Positions 33,932 through 36,324 of a stretch of 36,324 nucleotides of DNA are shown here, in pieces. Source of the stretch: an uncultured Desulfuromonadales bacterium (GTDB taxonomy: Bacteria; Desulfobacterota; Desulfuromonadia; Geobacterales; CAIOGM01); contig CAIYUY010000060.1 in the NCBI GenBank assembly GCA_903929485.1, positions 1-36,324 of the forward strand, read 5' to 3'. How positions within the stretch are numbered: the stretch's first letter is position 1; each line of letters starts with the position of its first letter. Under the pieces are notes generated by a model that made no database searches, was not told where the DNA came from, and saw only the letters and a list, made by a program, of their open reading frames with translations. A program made the position numbers and the translations under genes.

Positions 33932-36324
33932 TTAGTAGGTTCCGCCGGCGGTATAGGTTCTCGTGCTTCCGTCACCAACAAGACCTCCGTTGGGACATGC
34001 GCCGGTGCCGCAGGTGGCGCTCCCCGTGGTGAATTCCGATGCGCGGTACGGCCGGTGATACGCGGTAGTGCTCCACCCTCTGATGAACGCATAGGGGCGG
34101 GAAAGTACCGTCGGCCACTTACCGCCCCCCACCAGGGCGTTATTCCCATGATAATCCTGGGCGCGAATGGGGCGAACCTGAGCCGTGGTGTTGATGCTGC
34201 TCCCATGGCAGTATTGACAGGTTGAACTTGCGTTATGGCTGGAACCGGTAACGGACCATGCCGATCCGGTGCTGTGGTTGCCTGTCACGGTATAACCGAT
34301 ATGACAGGTGGTGCAGAGCGTGGACGCCGTAGTCGCGTAGATGGTGCCGCGCAACGTCACCGCGTTACCATGAGCGGCAACGGTGCGCAGGGTAAGGGGG
34401 CTGGTAACGGTGTTGTGGCAGTCGAAGCAGTTGATGACGACACTGACCGCGGTTGTATGAGAAGCGGCGGCATTGGCGTCCCGCGCCGTCCCGATATTGT
34501 TATAGGGTGCGGCAAGCCTCGTGGAGTAGGGGAAGTCCTTGATCCTGGAGCCTCGCACCGGGTGGCGTGAAGCATTACCGGTACTGAACTGACTGAAGAC
34601 GTTGATCAGACCTTGGGTGCCGATGGCGCCGTTTAACGCCGTATACGTAGTCCCCAGGGCGATCCCGCCGAAAGGCATGGCGGCGGTGCCGGTGCCGCCG
34701 TTGTTGGAACGGGCGGTGGGGTTGGTGGCGCCATTGCCGTCATGGCACTTGAGACAGAACTTCTGCGAAATAATATTGTCTATGGTATTGAGAGTCTGGC
34801 CGTTGGCTACTCTCGAACCGGCGGCATAGGAGGTGGAGAACCGCTGGAAGGTCCAGGCAGCATTGCTCATGTTGGTAATGGGGGTTTCTCCGGCGCCGTC
34901 CGGATCACGAAGGTCGATGTTGCCGTCGCCATGATAGGCGGTGGTCTTGTGTGTCGTCCCGCTCCCCTCCAGATGGCAGACGATACAGTCATCGTCGCTT
35001 ACCGCCGCGCGACCGGTTTTCTTATGACCCCAGGCCAGGGCGAACTCCGTCGTCACCGCCGCCAGTGTGGTGCCGGGACGTCCCTTGGTCCGGGTGATGG
35101 TGGCGCTGTGGCAGTTGATGCAGCCCAGGTGTGTACCCCAGACCGCCGCCACGTGGCAGGCAGCGCTGCAGGTAGCGGTTGCGGGGGTCCAGGTCGGCGC
35201 GGTAACGGTCAGACCGCTGAAAGCTACCTTCCCCTTGGTGGTGGCGGAGGTGTTGCTGAAGCCATGCTTGACGCTCCCCGTGCCGTAGCCGCTGTGGCAG
35301 TTGGCGCAGGTCAGAGCCTGGGCGATATGCTTGGTATGATTCCCGCTGATATTGGGGAAGACGTTGCTGCTGGGCTGCCCGCTGATGGCGGTGGCCCCAT
35401 GGCAGTCATAGCATGATGAGGTGGCGACTGTCCGGAGCAGGCCGCTCTTGTGGCAAGCCAAGCAGTTGGGCGCCGTACCACGGGCCACGGGGTAGGTTCC
35501 GGCGGCGGTGCTGTTGTGACAACTGCAACCGGAGGTGGGGGTGGTCGCCCCAACTGCGTTCATATGCGTAGCGCCCGGATTGGGATAGCTATGGCTTGCG
35601 GAACCATTGGTGCTGACATTTATGAAGCCGTTGATATGCAGGTTCTTGTTCCGGAAGATGGTAGCATAGGTGGTGCCGGTGGAGAGCATGTTCGGGTGGC
35701 AGCTGCAGGTTGTACCCACAGGGAAAGCCGTGGGCGCGGTAACCGACGGGTGACCGGTGGAGGCTGCCGGCGGGAAACCGTGACAGTTGCCGCAACCGGC
35801 GATGGTCATGGTGGCCGGCACGTATCCGGAGTTGACCCACAAAGGGGTCATATTGGAACCGGAATTAAGTTTACCCGTATGGCAGTAGGTGGTGGCGCAG
35901 GATATGAGGCCGCTGCTTCTGGTGGCGGTGGGAGCATGCCCCTGAGACGTGGCCAAGGTTCCGAAACGGACGGTGGCGGTGGTGTAGTTAAGGTGAGTCG
36001 CATCGGCCACCGTAGTCACCACCACGTGACACTCGCCGCAATGGATCTTGTCCGAGATGCCGTCGGCGGCGGTAAGGTGAGTCTGATGGGCCCCAACCCG
36101 AGGCGAGGTGGCGACGCTATTGCCGCCGGTATCGGTACCGCTTCCGCCGGGAGCCACGGTGGCCGCCGAGACGTTGGTGTAAATCGCAAGTTTCTGGCCG
36201 TGGCACTTGAGACACGTATTGTTGGCCGTTACGGCGGTTCCCCAGGGGGCCGGGCTGTTCTGGCCGTGGCAGACCGTGGTGGCGCAGCTGTTGTAGCTGC
36301 TGCTCCCGGCGATATTAATCTTGG
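33932..36324 (-). CDS. Multihaem c-type cytochrome, C-terminal part (gene runs off the window)
   Basis: The frame is open from the stop at 33932 to the window end, so at least 797 residues are seen and the start lies outside; the GTG at 36157 is internal. Twelve CXXCH motifs are visible (for example CGECH, CGNCH, CLACH, CYDCH, CINCH, CIVCH, CFDCH, CTTCH, CQYCH), plus two CX4CH (CATTYCH, CATTVCH), one CX3CH (CSAACH at 35153-35170) and two CXCH (CSCH at 35696-35707 and 35516-35527). The CX4CH...CXXCHGFPP arrangement is that of the Geobacter CxxxxCH/CXXCH domain family. It is rich in Thr, Ser, Ala and Gly with few charges, as in extracellular or outer-membrane cytochromes. The C-terminus has a His-less Cys pair (CGTGAC). 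A role in extracellular electron transfer is inferred from family. Confidence 0.92.
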   Translation of the reverse strand, partial: KINIAGSSSYNSCATTVCHGQNSPAPWGTAVTANNTCLKCHGQKLAIYTNVSAATVAPGGSGTDTGGNSVATSPRVGAHQTHLTAADGISDKIHCGECHVVVTTVADATHLNYTTATVRFGTLATSQGHAPTATRSSGLISCATTYCHTGKLNSGSNMTPLWVNSGYVPATMTIAGCGNCHGFPPAASTGHPSVTAPTAFPVGTTCSCHPNMLSTGTTYATIFRNKNLHINGFINVSTNGSASHSYPNPGATHMNAVGATTPTSGCSCHNSTAAGTYPVARGTAPNCLACHKSGLLRTVATSSCYDCHGATAISGQPSSNVFPNISGNHTKHIAQALTCANCHSGYGTGSVKHGFSNTSATTKGKVAFSGLTVTAPTWTPATATCSAACHVAAVWGTHLGCINCHSATITRTKGRPGTTLAAVTTEFALAWGHKKTGRAAVSDDDCIVCHLEGSGTTHKTTAYHGDGNIDLRDPDGAGETPITNMSNAAWTFQRFSTSYAAGSRVANGQTLNTIDNIISQKFCLKCHDGNGATNPTARSNNGGTGTAAMPFGGIALGTTYTALNGAIGTQGLINVFSQFSTGNASRHPVRGSRIKDFPYSTRLAAPYNNIGTARDANAAASHTTAVSVVINCFDCHNTVTSPLTLRTVAAHGNAVTLRGTIYATTASTLCTTCHIGYTVTGNHSTGSAWSVTGSSHNASSTCQYCHGSSINTTAQVRPIRAQDYHGNNALVGGGKWPTVLSRPYAFIRGWSTTAYHRPYRASEFTTGSATCGTGACPNGGLVGDGSTRTYTAGGTY

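Noticed and set aside
36155-36157. GTG start for the multihaem cytochrome
   Set aside because: The frame stays open to the window end and the upstream part carries two more haem motifs (CATTVCH, CLKCH), so the true start is outside.
1-36324. CRISPR arrays, tRNA or rRNA genes, complete insertion sequences
   Set aside because: No regularly spaced repeats, cloverleaf-like sequences or transposase genes were seen by eye; no search could be run.

Overview
The window looks like chromosomal DNA from a Geobacter-type member of the Desulfuromonadota. The basis is gene content: a multihaem c-type cytochrome with Geobacter-style CX4CH/CXXCH domains, System II cytochrome c maturation genes (ResB/CcsB and CcsA), large multi-domain sensor kinases, an NtrC-type sigma-54 activator, a PEP-CTERM surface protein and BchE-like radical SAM proteins. 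The assignment is an inference; no 16S, tRNA or ribosomal gene lies here.

Left part (1-13 kb). A decayed VapBC toxin-antitoxin locus has an intact antitoxin with an operator-like inverted repeat and a toxin gene broken after about 30 codons. It is followed by a minus-strand FliB-like lysine N-methylase. Divergent from fliB is a sigma-54 response regulator/Cache sensor kinase operon. Next come a large cytoplasmic-looking beta-propeller protein of unknown function, a gene-poor stretch with an integrase relic and a 12-bp inverted repeat, an EF-hand protein, a polyphosphate glucokinase, a PEP-CTERM protein preceded by an excellent -24/-12 (sigma-54) promoter, and a GT2 glycosyltransferase.

Middle (13-22.5 kb). 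A tightly packed five-gene minus-strand signalling operon reads from a TTGACA/CATAAT promoter near 21.2 kb. In order it holds a PAS-PAS-GAF histidine kinase, two paralogous REC-PAS-histidine kinases, a REC-GGDEF diguanylate cyclase and a Cache chemoreceptor. The genes overlap or nearly touch, so they probably form one signalling pathway joining phosphotransfer, c-di-GMP and chemosensory output. A DUF362/ferredoxin protein follows on the plus strand and ends in a strong bidirectional terminator.

Right part (22.6-36.3 kb, all minus strand). Reading in the direction of transcription from the window end: the C-terminal part of a long multihaem cytochrome, a beta-propeller lipoprotein, a TMTC-like multi-pass membrane protein with TPR tail, ResB/CcsB, CcsA, a 267-bp element built of nested inverted repeats, a small lipoprotein, a B12-type radical SAM protein, a LuxE-like acyl-activating enzyme, a small four-helix membrane protein, and a BchE-like radical SAM protein. 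The last five form the most unusual locus: two radical SAM enzymes around a LuxE-family ligase and a membrane protein. I cannot name its product, and it is the best candidate here for an undescribed pathway.
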